NCBI GenBank assembly: GCA_964394845.1
Contig: CAYMZB010000002.1
Coordinates: forward strand, 1-13,802
DNA length: 13,802 bases
Direction of reading: 5' to 3'
Source: CAYMZB01 sp964394845
GTDB taxonomy: Bacteria; Patescibacteriota; Microgenomatia; Daviesbacterales; UBA10151
The notes beneath the pieces were generated by a model. The model was not told the DNA's origin. It did no database searches and was given only the letters and a program-made list of their open reading frames with translations. Positions 1 through 7,157 of the stretch are shown here, piece after piece; positions within the stretch are counted from its first letter, which is position 1, and every line of letters starts with the position of its first letter. Both the position numbers and the translations under genes were made by a program.

Positions 1-496
1 CTGTAAGGATAAAGAATATTAACAAAAGTACCTCGAATCTAAAAAATACTATTTTTGAGTAACGACGAGTATATTGACTAATGAAGGCAATGATTAAGGG
101 GATTAATATGGCAATAAAAATAATAATTCCAATGATAAAAGCTCGCCGATTGATTAAACTATTGGAAAGGGTTGATTTTTGGAAAATTGTAACTTCAAAA
201 TCGTAGCCAGGCATTAAGACTAATGCTAGAACGAAGAGCAAAAGAAAGGTTGTCTTCCAAGGAAAACTACCGAGCTTGGGTATAATATAACTACGTTGAT
301 ATAGCCATGGTAATGGTGAAATCTTTCCACCAAAGCTGACTATATAATTTACCATAGAACTTTGGTATAGATTATTCACGTCTTTGAACCATAAGGATAA
401 TACAAAACTATCCCTGAGTGATTTGCCGAATAGTTTTGAAGATTTATTATTTAAGCTCTTACTAATATAACTGGAGAAGAATAATGGATTATTCAT
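1..496 (-). CDS. Polytopic membrane protein, N-terminal part (cut by window edge); possible glycan polymerase/ligase
   Basis: An open frame of 165 codons runs from ATG at 496 to the window edge with no stop, so the protein is incomplete. The first ~80 residues are polar and probably cytoplasmic. Hydrophobic segments follow at about residues 83-97, 119-141 and 152 onward, separated by short loops with basic residues (NRR, TRR), so this is a multi-spanning membrane protein. Its ATG overlaps the TGA of the upstream gene as ATGA, which implies translational coupling and a shared transcript. The layout beside a polysaccharide locus fits an O-antigen ligase/Wzy-like protein, but the diagnostic large periplasmic loop would lie outside the window, so this is inference only. 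Confidence 0.6.
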   Translation of the reverse strand, partial: MNNPLFFSSYISKSLNNKSSKLFGKSLRDSFVLSLWFKDVNNLYQSSMVNYIVSFGGKISPLPWLYQRSYIIPKLGSFPWKTTFLLLFVLALVLMPGYDFEVTIFQKSTLSNSLINRRAFIIGIIIFIAILIPLIIAFISQYTRRYSKIVFFRFEVLLLIFFILT

Positions 497-1272
497 TCAA
501 TATTAGAAATTACAGCTTCCCAAACCTGAGTTTTTCCGGTGTTAAAATAAAAATTCTCTCCAATATTAAGATTTTTATATTGTTTATAAATTGCTTCACC
601 ATCAATAATCCTGACCTGAACTTTAACTAATAGAGTTATATCTACCTTTTGCGGGTCAGTTGTAATTATCCTATTGCCGCTGGCAGTGTCGACAACTATT
701 TCAGCTGGCGTAACTTCTTTAGAAATTATTTCAAAGATCTTGCTGCCATCTTTAATACTCTCGCCCGCCCCGACCTGTAAGCTGTCTGCAAACCAGGGCC
801 ATTGTCCGAACAGTCTAAGTGTGAGCAATCTTGTAGTAGGTAAAGGGATCGCCCCTTCAAATGAAATAATATCTCCTTTGAAAAGGCCTGTATTCAAGCT
901 GAGCTCAATTGGAGAGCCAACTTTAATTATTTTATTCTTGTATTCAAGCTCTTTTGTGCGCCGGTTAACTTTAGTTTTAAGTTTAACATTTAAAATTAAG
1001 GCTTTGGTTTTACTATCGTTGTAGTATATTGATACATCATTTACAATTGCTTCCTTATCTCCCATTGGGGATAATTCAAAATCTCCTTTTTTAAGAAATG
1101 ATGATTGGTAAAGGGGAACCTTGTTGTCGCGTAGAGATACTTCAATCCACTTCTCTTCCGGATTAAAGAATTGGTAACCAATTAAGATAGCAAGAATCAA
1201 AACTGTAATTATTAAATAATCCAATAGTTTGAGCTTTTTAAAGAAATTAAGGGATTTGAGGAAAAATTTCAT
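493..1272 (-). CDS. Single-TM exported protein resembling DUF4330
   Basis: 259 residues. A short basic N-terminus is followed by one hydrophobic helix at about residues 19-36 (LIITVLILAILIG) and a long soluble, beta-rich, probably extracytoplasmic part. The C-terminus has the pattern 'IGENFYFNTGKTQVWEAVISNIE', like the closing 'G..v.F.t....v.g.I..I' element I associate with DUF4330 proteins. That assignment is tentative and the function is unknown. It starts the minus-strand transcript that continues through an ATGA overlap into the membrane protein at 496, so it may assist that protein. A good promoter (TTGACT/TATTAT) ends 12 bases before the ATG, and no Shine-Dalgarno sequence is present. 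Confidence 0.6.
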   Translation of the reverse strand: MKFFLKSLNFFKKLKLLDYLIITVLILAILIGYQFFNPEEKWIEVSLRDNKVPLYQSSFLKKGDFELSPMGDKEAIVNDVSIYYNDSKTKALILNVKLKTKVNRRTKELEYKNKIIKVGSPIELSLNTGLFKGDIISFEGAIPLPTTRLLTLRLFGQWPWFADSLQVGAGESIKDGSKIFEIISKEVTPAEIVVDTASGNRIITTDPQKVDITLLVKVQVRIIDGEAIYKQYKNLNIGENFYFNTGKTQVWEAVISNIE

Positions 1273-1284
1273 TTAGGTTGTTAA

Positions 1285-1312
1285 ATAATAAAATATTTTC
1301 CTAAAAAGTCAA
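1285..1312 (-). promoter_or_regulatory. Sigma70-like promoter for the DUF4330-like gene
   Basis: On the minus strand a -35 TTGACT (1312-1307) is followed by a 16-bp spacer and a -10 TATTAT (1290-1285). The predicted transcription start falls about five bases before the ATG at 1272, leaving no room for a ribosome binding site. It lies in the 142-bp divergent region shared with the sugar transferase. Confidence 0.55.
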
Positions 1313-1340
1313 ATCTACGATATATCTTCATAGGGTTATA

Positions 1341-1350
1341 TCTAATTAGA
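1341..1350. promoter_or_regulatory. 10-bp perfect palindrome TCTAATTAGA in a divergent promoter region
   Basis: A perfect palindrome, TCTAATTAGA, sits between the two divergent genes at 1272 and 1415. It could be an operator half for both promoters, but a 10-bp palindrome is weak evidence in AT-rich DNA. Confidence 0.2.
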
Positions 1351-1400
1351 GATTAAATTAGTAATAAAATGATATTATCTTAGTTTGAGTTTAGGATAAG

Positions 1401-1406
1401 TATAAT
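1401..1406 (+). promoter_or_regulatory. -10 box TATAAT just upstream of the sugar transferase
   Basis: A consensus TATAAT ends eight bases before the ATG at 1415, so the predicted transcript would begin at or within a few bases of the start codon. No convincing -35 is seen 16-18 bp upstream. Confidence 0.45.
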
Positions 1407-1414
1407 TAGAAATT

Positions 1415-2008
1415 ATGGAGAGATTTACAGCGTTAGTATTAATTATTCTGCTTACCCCTATCTGGGTTATTTTATATTTAACCGTGAGATTAACCTCAAA
1501 AGGACCATTTCTTTTTAAGCAAAAGAGAGTAGGTAAAAATCATAAGATTTTTACTATTTTTAAAATACGGACTATGTTTGAAGGTTCGGAAGTGATTCAA
1601 AAAAAATACCTGCAACTAAATATGCAACTAAATATGGCAGCTCCACAGGTTTTCAAAATTTATGATGACCCTAGGTTTACAAAGATTGGGAAGATGTTAT
1701 CACATAGCGCGTTAGATGAATTACCTCAACTAATAAATATTGTAAAAGGGGAGATGAGTTTTGTAGGTCCAAGACCTTTACCCCCTGGAGAATCAGCGAA
1801 AATTCCCAAAAAATATAAGTTACGTTTTTCTGTTTTACCCGGAATTACCTCATCTTGGGTAGTGAGTGGAGCGCATAGTTTATCTTTTGATAAGTGGATG
1901 AAGTTGGATATTGATTGTATAAAAAATAAATCGGTTTTATTCGATTTGTACATTTTAGTAAAAACACTTTACCTAATTCTGAGGATGATTATAAGTTTTA
2001 TCATATGA
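1415..2008 (+). CDS. Polyprenyl-phosphate sugar-1-phosphate transferase (bacterial sugar transferase family)
   Basis: A 197-residue monotopic membrane enzyme of the bacterial sugar transferase family (PF02397). The family moves a sugar-1-phosphate from a nucleotide sugar to the lipid carrier, the first step of glycan assembly at the inner membrane. Visible are an N-terminal hydrophobic segment (residues 5-26), 'SKGPFLFKQKRVGKN', 'FKIRTM' (49-54), 'DPRFTKIG' (85-92), the DE dyad within 'LDELPQL' (D101/E102, by analogy with PglC), and 'GEMSFVGPRP' (112-121). The length matches the minimal PglC-like class without extra N-terminal domains. The usual Arg-Thr-Ser before LDELPQ is Ser-His-Ser-Ala. 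Codons 66-73 hold a four-codon tandem duplication. An in-frame TAA 12 bases upstream fixes the ATG as the first start. The stop codon lies inside a hairpin repeat. Confidence 0.9.
   Translation: MERFTALVLIILLTPIWVILYLTVRLTSKGPFLFKQKRVGKNHKIFTIFKIRTMFEGSEVIQKKYLQLNMQLNMAAPQVFKIYDDPRFTKIGKMLSHSALDELPQLINIVKGEMSFVGPRPLPPGESAKIPKKYKLRFSVLPGITSSWVVSGAHSLSFDKWMKLDIDCIKNKSVLFDLYILVKTLYLILRMIISFII
1611..1634 (+). repeat. In-frame 12-bp tandem duplication inside the sugar transferase
   Basis: TGCAACTAAATA occurs twice in direct succession and encodes the repeated residues QLNMQLNM. The copies are identical and keep the frame, which points to a recent slippage duplication in the variable stretch before 'DPRFTKIG'. 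Confidence 0.8.
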
Positions 2009-2055
2009 AGTAGAAGACCACAGTACATTCCTGGGCTGTGGATGAAATGCTTCAT
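1997..2055. repeat. REP-like hairpin repeat, copy 1
   Basis: ATGAAG (2005-2010) and CTTCAT (2050-2055) form terminal inverted repeats. Inside, CCACAGT (2018-2024) pairs with GCTGTGG (2035-2041) around a 10-base loop. The first 28 bases match the element at 12855 at 25 positions, and the differences preserve pairing. The shared block begins at TTTATCATATGAAG and so covers the last codons and the TGA of the sugar transferase. There is no U-run after the hairpin, so a classical terminator is unlikely. The shape, a short foot motif plus hairpin in an intergenic position, resembles REP elements mobilised by Y1 tyrosine transposases; none is present here. Confidence 0.75.
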
Positions 2056-2101
2056 AATAATTTCTCTAAAAAGATAAAAAAACAGAAAGCATAAAATCCG
2101 C

Positions 2102-2131
2102 AACTATACATACTTTAACTATACATACTTT
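2102..2131 (+). repeat. Perfect 15-bp tandem repeat, two copies
   Basis: AACTATACATACTTT is repeated exactly twice head to tail. It lies between the hairpin repeat and the large glycosyltransferase gene. Function is unknown. Confidence 0.85.
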
Positions 2132-2220
2132 GCTTGGACCTATTTTCCTCCACTGTAAGCCAACGGTTATGAAAAACTTTTACTTTTGGGTTGATGTAAG
2201 CCTTACCACCCCTCATTAAT

Positions 2221-2257
2221 AGCCTAAAAATAAATTCACTCTCAACTATTTTTGGCT
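2221..2257. repeat. Imperfect inverted repeat, possible hairpin
   Basis: AGCCTAAAAATA (2221-2232) pairs with TATTTTTGGCT (2247-2257) with a single bulged T and a 14-base loop. The next T-run begins about eight bases after the stem, too far for a standard terminator, so the role is unclear. Confidence 0.35.
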
Positions 2258-2358
2258 GATTACATGTTTTTACACGAATAATCTTCTAATAGAGCTTAGT
2301 ACCCAATAGTTTTTTTATATTTTCAAATACTGTATAGTACGGGTAGTTTATTTGTATT

Positions 2359-5300
2359 ATGTTCCAGCAGCAATATTTTTGCTTATGTTGCAAAAGTAAT
2401 TTTAATAAATTTTTAGATTATAAAAATAGAAAAAATGCGCTTTGTCCTCAATGCAACTCTCTAGAAAGACATAGACTCATCTACTTATTTTTAAAAAGGC
2501 ATACTAATTTTTTTTCAACGAAACAAACTATTATCCACTTTGCTCCTGAAAAAAGCTTAAGACAAAACTTCGCTAGACAGGAAAATATTCAATATATCAC
2601 TGCAGATTTATTATCTGATAATGTTGATTTAAAAATCGATATTACCAACCTTCCTCTAAAAAGTAAATCTGTTGATGTTATTATTTGTTCTTACGTTTTA
2701 GAACATGTTCAAGACGACAAAAAAGCACTAAATGAGCTTTACAGAATTTTAAAACCAGATGGCTGGGCTTTGTTAAATGCTCCGGTAGACTTTAATAGAG
2801 AGACAACATATGAGGACAAATCAATTACAACTGAGGAAGAGAGAGAAAAAAACTTTGGGCAAAAAGATCATGTAAGAGTGTACGGAAAAGATTATATCAG
2901 TCGATTGGAGAATGCTGGATTTGTCATAACAACATTTGAAGGGAAAGATATATGTGATAAAACCGAGATGAAAAAATTTGGATTATTAAAATATGAAAAG
3001 GTATTTTTTTGCAAAAAGAAACGTGCCCCCAAGTATGCATATCCTTATATTTCTGTGGCCGTTGTTACAAGAAATAGAGCAGAGAAATTATTACAATGTT
3101 TAAACTCCCTAAGAAATCAAACTATAAAGCCAAAAGAAGTGGTGGTTGTTGATAATAATTCCAAGGACAATACAAAAAAAATAGTCGATCTATTCAAAAA
3201 AGAATTGCCAGTAAAATATTATAAAGAACTTAGGGTGGGAATTCCTTACGCCAGAAACAGGGCAGTCAAAGAAGCCAGGGGAGAGATACTTGCATTTATA
3301 GATGATGACTGCCAAGCCTCAAAAAATTGGGTAGCAGAGATTATTAATGAGTTTAGCATTAAACGGGAGGCATCTGCTGTTCAGGGAAAAGTAGTTTGTT
3401 CTGGTTCCGGAGTTTTTTCAAAACTCACTGAAGCTCTCCATAACGTTTGGTTACAAAATAATATTATTTCTCATGATAATGAAATTGCAGTAGGTGATTG
3501 TCGTAATTTTTCAGTAAAAATTAAAGATTTGATAGAAGCAAATATCCATTTCGATGAAGAATTTTATAGAGGTCAAGATGTGGATTTAGTTTTGCAGTTA
3601 ATCAATAAAAATAGAAAAGTTTTTTTTGCCTCTTCTGTCGTAGTCAGTCATTCTGAAAGATCAAACATTTTTAGCTACATCAAGCAGAAATTCGAATTTG
3701 GAAGGTCAAGTAAGAGATATGAAAAAAAATGGCCTTTGCTTTTATCAAGTTTGCAGTTAAAGAAAAAAAATAACAAAAAATACTTAAACGAGGTACATGA
3801 ATCAATCTTACATTTGGATATTATAAAGAGAATAAAAGTACTGAGCAGCTATAAGTTCCAAGAAATAAGTTTTCTTTTAGGAAGAACCTATGAACTGTTA
3901 AATGGAATTAAAATTCATCCGCCAAAGGGTCAGGAAATAAATATGCAGTCAATGAATAGCTTTCTGACAGTAAGTGAAGTAGATAAGGGTAAGAAAATAT
4001 ATAAGGCTTTAAAAGTTTCTGTTGGCTTAATTGTTAAAGACGATTACACTTCACTTATAAGATGCATAAAATCACTTGAAACCCAATCTATCGAACCGTT
4101 TGAGATAGTTGTTATCGATTCATCTTTTTCAAAAAACGATCGCACAATACGAAAACTTAAAAAAAATAAAAAAATTGTTTACATCAAAGAAAACATCGCA
4201 GGATACTCATATCAACGAAATAAAATTCTTGAGGTTGCTAGTGGAGAACTAATTGCAATGTTATCAATAGATTGTGAAGCTAGTAAAACCTGGATTGAAG
4301 ATATAATTCGTTCTCACTTGCATTTTTCAAAAGCTGTTGCCATTCAGGGAAGGTCTATAAGTGTTCCAAGAGAAAACATCCTAGCTGCTTTAGAGCAATT
4401 AAGATCGGATGAGTGGATTTTAAATTCTCTTCGAGATGTAAATACTATAAATCACTTGGTTACAAAAAACTGTTCGTTGAAGTTGAAAATACTTAAAAAA
4501 TATAATATTTTTTTCACAGAGACAAACGATTACAATAAATTTGGAGGAGAAGATCTTGATTTTGCATACAAATTATTACAAAAAAATCTTATCGTAAAAT
4601 ACGATCCACATATTCTTGCCTTTCATCACACACGGACAAAATTAAAATTTTTTTTAGATGAGATTTTTCAAAAGGGTCAGAATAGAGCACTTTTAGACTT
4701 GCATTGGGGGAGTTTTAGAGAGAAACTAATATACAAACAGCAAAGGAAAATCAAAAGAATCTTGTTGTTATACAATACACTTCCAAACAAAAATATTTTA
4801 TTCTTATTCAAACTTTTTGTTTATTATAAAATTCAAAAAAAAATAAATAACGACGGTTACCAAAATTTTTTGTTTTTAAATAAAAACTATTATATCCCTT
4901 TTGACACAGAAAATAGAAAGGTCAACCAGCATGTTTCTTTAGCGCTAATTTTAGAAAAAAATAATAAAAATTATGTTAGAAATGTATTACATACTATCTT
5001 TGCGCAACGTGTTCTCCCCTCAAGATTATTGATATTTAGTAAAGATGATTTTTTAGTACCGAGCTCTCCTATACCTATTAAGTATTATTCTCTTCCCAAT
5101 ACGAAAGATATTAAAAAGATAATGCTAATTGCTTGTCTAGATACAAAAGAAAAAATAATTGGTTTTCTTTCTGATTCTTCTCATATATCGCAAGACTGGA
5201 TTGAAAATATGGAATCGACTCATAAGCAAGATCGCAAAGCAATAGCGGTAACTGGTTTTGACAATTACAACCCTAGAAAAAAAACCTTTAATCTTATGAG

Positions 5301-5805
5301 GCAGTTTTTTTATCAAACTGCCGTTAAAGATTTAACCCTGACTCAGTTAAAGCCACAGGTAAATGTTTCCCCACGGGGACATAATATCTTTGAAACTCAC
5401 TTTTTTAAAGCAACAAATGTGACAATAAAAAGAATTCATTTTCTTCAAATGTTTGTACCCGAAGTTACATTGCACGATAAACACCTTTCAGATATGATTT
5501 TTCTAAGCGGAAGAAAAATTCTGTTTTGCTCGGATGCTGTTTGCCAAATTGAACTTAAAGACAATATTCTACTGTTTCTTAAAGACATGTGGAATTTATT
5601 TGGCAACTATTCTCATGTGGATAGGTATATTACCATGCGAAAAACCGACTTCATTCCGATACGTTTTTATAAGAATTTTTTTTCTTACTTCTATTTTTCG
5701 TATAGAAACAATTTAACATATAAATATTTTATTTATTTTTTAATTTTTCTTACTGCGCAAATGATGTATATTATTCAACTAAAAAGAATTAAAGGAACCG
5801 TATAA
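2359..5805 (+). CDS. Multidomain zinc-ribbon methyltransferase / triple GT2-like glycosyltransferase
   Basis: 1148 residues. Residues 1-40 form a zinc ribbon (C8, C11, C29, C32) ending in 'CNSLERHRL'. A class I SAM methyltransferase domain follows (~55-215) with 'VLEHV' (113-117), 'LKPDG' (131-135) and 'DHVRVYG' (170-176). GT-A module 1 (~229-450) has 'VVVDNNS', 'GIPYARN' and the metal-binding 'FIDDDC' (314-318). Module 2 (~551-765) keeps the fold markers and 'GGEDLDF' (729-735), but its DDD is 'LSIDC'. Module 3 (~857-1060) is more diverged, with 'FLSDSS' at that place. A hydrophobic stretch lies near 1122-1140. One chain may therefore methylate and glycosylate a glycan, with modules 2 and 3 inactive or serving binding. 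An in-frame TAG at 2344 supports this ATG. The 3' end overlaps the convergent GrpB-family gene by 17 bp. Confidence 0.8.
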   Translation: MFQQQYFCLCCKSNFNKFLDYKNRKNALCPQCNSLERHRLIYLFLKRHTNFFSTKQTIIHFAPEKSLRQNFARQENIQYITADLLSDNVDLKIDITNLPLKSKSVDVIICSYVLEHVQDDKKALNELYRILKPDGWALLNAPVDFNRETTYEDKSITTEEEREKNFGQKDHVRVYGKDYISRLENAGFVITTFEGKDICDKTEMKKFGLLKYEKVFFCKKKRAPKYAYPYISVAVVTRNRAEKLLQCLNSLRNQTIKPKEVVVVDNNSKDNTKKIVDLFKKELPVKYYKELRVGIPYARNRAVKEARGEILAFIDDDCQASKNWVAEIINEFSIKREASAVQGKVVCSGSGVFSKLTEALHNVWLQNNIISHDNEIAVGDCRNFSVKIKDLIEANIHFDEEFYRGQDVDLVLQLINKNRKVFFASSVVVSHSERSNIFSYIKQKFEFGRSSKRYEKKWPLLLSSLQLKKKNNKKYLNEVHESILHLDIIKRIKVLSSYKFQEISFLLGRTYELLNGIKIHPPKGQEINMQSMNSFLTVSEVDKGKKIYKALKVSVGLIVKDDYTSLIRCIKSLETQSIEPFEIVVIDSSFSKNDRTIRKLKKNKKIVYIKENIAGYSYQRNKILEVASGELIAMLSIDCEASKTWIEDIIRSHLHFSKAVAIQGRSISVPRENILAALEQLRSDEWILNSLRDVNTINHLVTKNCSLKLKILKKYNIFFTETNDYNKFGGEDLDFAYKLLQKNLIVKYDPHILAFHHTRTKLKFFLDEIFQKGQNRALLDLHWGSFREKLIYKQQRKIKRILLLYNTLPNKNILFLFKLFVYYKIQKKINNDGYQNFLFLNKNYYIPFDTENRKVNQHVSLALILEKNNKNYVRNVLHTIFAQRVLPSRLLIFSKDDFLVPSSPIPIKYYSLPNTKDIKKIMLIACLDTKEKIIGFLSDSSHISQDWIENMESTHKQDRKAIAVTGFDNYNPRKKTFNLMRQFFYQTAVKDLTLTQLKPQVNVSPRGHNIFETHFFKATNVTIKRIHFLQMFVPEVTLHDKHLSDMIFLSGRKILFCSDAVCQIELKDNILLFLKDMWNLFGNYSHVDRYITMRKTDFIPIRFYKNFFSYFYFSYRNNLTYKYFIYFLIFLTAQMMYIIQLKRIKGTV

Positions 5806-6301
5806 TTGAAGAAAAGAACGCATTTTTTGCCTCTAAATATTTTCTCCTCGAGAAAGCGTACTTCTTCTTTAGGAGAATATATTTTTTTATTAACTTGTTA
5901 TCTTTTTTGATCGCATGGAATAAAGCTTTTTCAACTTTTGCTGCATAGTTTCTTAAAACAACTATTTCAATATTTACGCCTTTATATATATCATCAAAAC
6001 TTGCATACTCTTCTTCTAAGCCTATTATATGTTCGTAATAATTCATGAGCTGTTTTACAACAAAATACCAATTTTTATCTGGGGGGAAGATGCAAATATC
6101 TATGTCTCCTTTTCCCATAATTTCAAACGCAGTACTTCCTCTTACTCTTATTTGAGAACGAGACCATTTTAGGAGACGAGATAGCGTAGCAATATACTCA
6201 TCCGAAATTTTTTTATATTCTGGGTCGAATTCCCTTAGCTCAATGTTTGATTCTGGAATCAAATCTAATTTAATCACAGAGTATCTTTGTAAGGGCTTCA
6301 T
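5789..6301 (-). CDS. GrpB family protein (nucleotidyltransferase fold)
   Basis: 170 residues matching the GrpB/UPF0157 pattern of the nucleotidyltransferase superfamily. 'IRVRGSTAFEIMGKGDIDICI' (51-71) carries the GS pair and DID acidic residues, and 'GVNIEIVVLRNY' (108-119) corresponds to the third acidic strand. The C-terminus 'KKKYAFSRRKYLEAKNAF' is typical of the family tail. The precise substrate of GrpB proteins is not settled, so none is assigned. It is the last gene of the minus-strand export operon, 16 bases after the broken WecG-type gene, and its end overlaps the large glycosyltransferase gene tail to tail by 17 bp, with no terminator visible between them. Confidence 0.65.
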   Translation of the reverse strand: MKPLQRYSVIKLDLIPESNIELREFDPEYKKISDEYIATLSRLLKWSRSQIRVRGSTAFEIMGKGDIDICIFPPDKNWYFVVKQLMNYYEHIIGLEEEYASFDDIYKGVNIEIVVLRNYAAKVEKALFHAIKKDNKLIKKYILLKKKYAFSRRKYLEAKNAFFSSIIRFL

Positions 6302-6317
6302 ATTATTTTACTTTATA

Positions 6318-7157
6318 TTATTTGACAGTTCGTAAGGTTTTTTGTCTTTTCCCGAATACCTCTTTTGCATGATCATTAATATCGGTCCTAATTTTAATTC
6401 TTTTTTGACCATTCGAGCCGCGCTCCCATTCTCTGTATATAAAATAAAGAAATTTGAAATTCCCGTAAAGGTATCTTTTTGATAATCTTTTCGGTTCCTG
6501 GAATAACCTATAAAGCCATTCAAGACCAATTTTTTGCATAAATAAGGGAGCACGAGGTAATCTCCCTGAAATAACATCAAACAAAGCTCCGACCCCCCAA
6601 AATACTGAAGCATTAATTTTTTTAAGGTTTTCATTAATCCATTTTTCCTGTTTTGGCGAGCCCATTCCTACAACTAAAAATGTAGGACCTTTTAAATTGA
6701 TATCCCTTATCAGTTTTAATTCCTCATCTCGATTAAAATGTCCATGGTGCGAGTCAACTATTTTTAATCTTGGATATTCAGTTTTTAATTTCTTTATAGC
6801 CATATTCAAAAAATGTGTTAGTTGTGCCAAGTAAATAAAATAACCAATTATTTTTTAAGCTTTTCTTAGACACCTCCCCAATGAAATCAGGGGTAGGAGT
6901 TTTTTCCAAAAGGGGTTTTCCTAATATCCTAGAAGCTAAATTGGCCCAATACCTCCTGAATAAACTAAACTTGCTTTTTGTAAAATAGCCTTATATTCCG
7001 AATCCTTATCGGTCAAGTTTATACAGTGAGCATTAACATAAAAAAAAGTTTTTTTACCCTTTTTCTTAACTAAGGACTCTATATATTCTGGAATCTGTCG
7101 AATTGAGAGGGAAGTTAGTTGAATATTGAATATTTTTTTGTAATTACCGGGATTCAT
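6318..7157 (-). pseudogene. Second WecG/TagA/CpsF-type glycosyltransferase, broken by two single-base frameshifts
   Basis: Read through two frame changes this is a complete ~279-residue relative of the gene at 9546-8782. Frame 1 (from ATG at 7157) gives 'FFYVNAHCINL' and 'LVYSGGIGP'. It hits TAG right after, near 6939-6945, where one base seems lost from an A-run in the coding strand. The next frame gives 'NLASRILGKPLLEKTPTPDF' and 'WLFYLLGTTN'. At the T6 run (6808-6813) one extra base shifts it again, into 'GMGSPKQEKW' and 'GVGALFDVISGRLPRAP'. The indels cancel in length. Either the gene is freshly inactivated or these are homopolymer errors in the assembly. The ATG overlaps the stop of the ABC ATPase by one base, and GrpB follows 16 bases on. 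Confidence 0.8.

Larger units (their letters stand above)
2009..2358. other. Gene-free interval with a hairpin repeat and a 15-bp tandem repeat
   Basis: No coding frame of note is seen in these 350 bases. They hold most of the hairpin repeat (to 2055), a perfect tandem repeat (2102-2131), two copies of TGTAAGCC, and an 11-bp imperfect inverted repeat at 2221-2257. A weak -10-like TATAGT (2333-2338) precedes the next gene by 20 bases. Confidence 0.6.

Noticed and set aside
674..1024. Plus-strand open frame of 116 codons
   Set aside because: It lies wholly antisense within the DUF4330-like gene, has no recognisable motif, and its residue pattern is that of a shadow frame.
2005..2055. Hairpin copy 1 as a Rho-independent terminator of the sugar transferase
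   Set aside because: No U-run follows the stem, and the related copy at 12865-12910 is also not followed by a clean U-run; the repeat-family explanation fits better.
6308..6634. Alternative minus-strand frame of 108 codons
   Set aside because: It overlaps the WecG-type C-terminal motifs in another frame and has no family features of its own.
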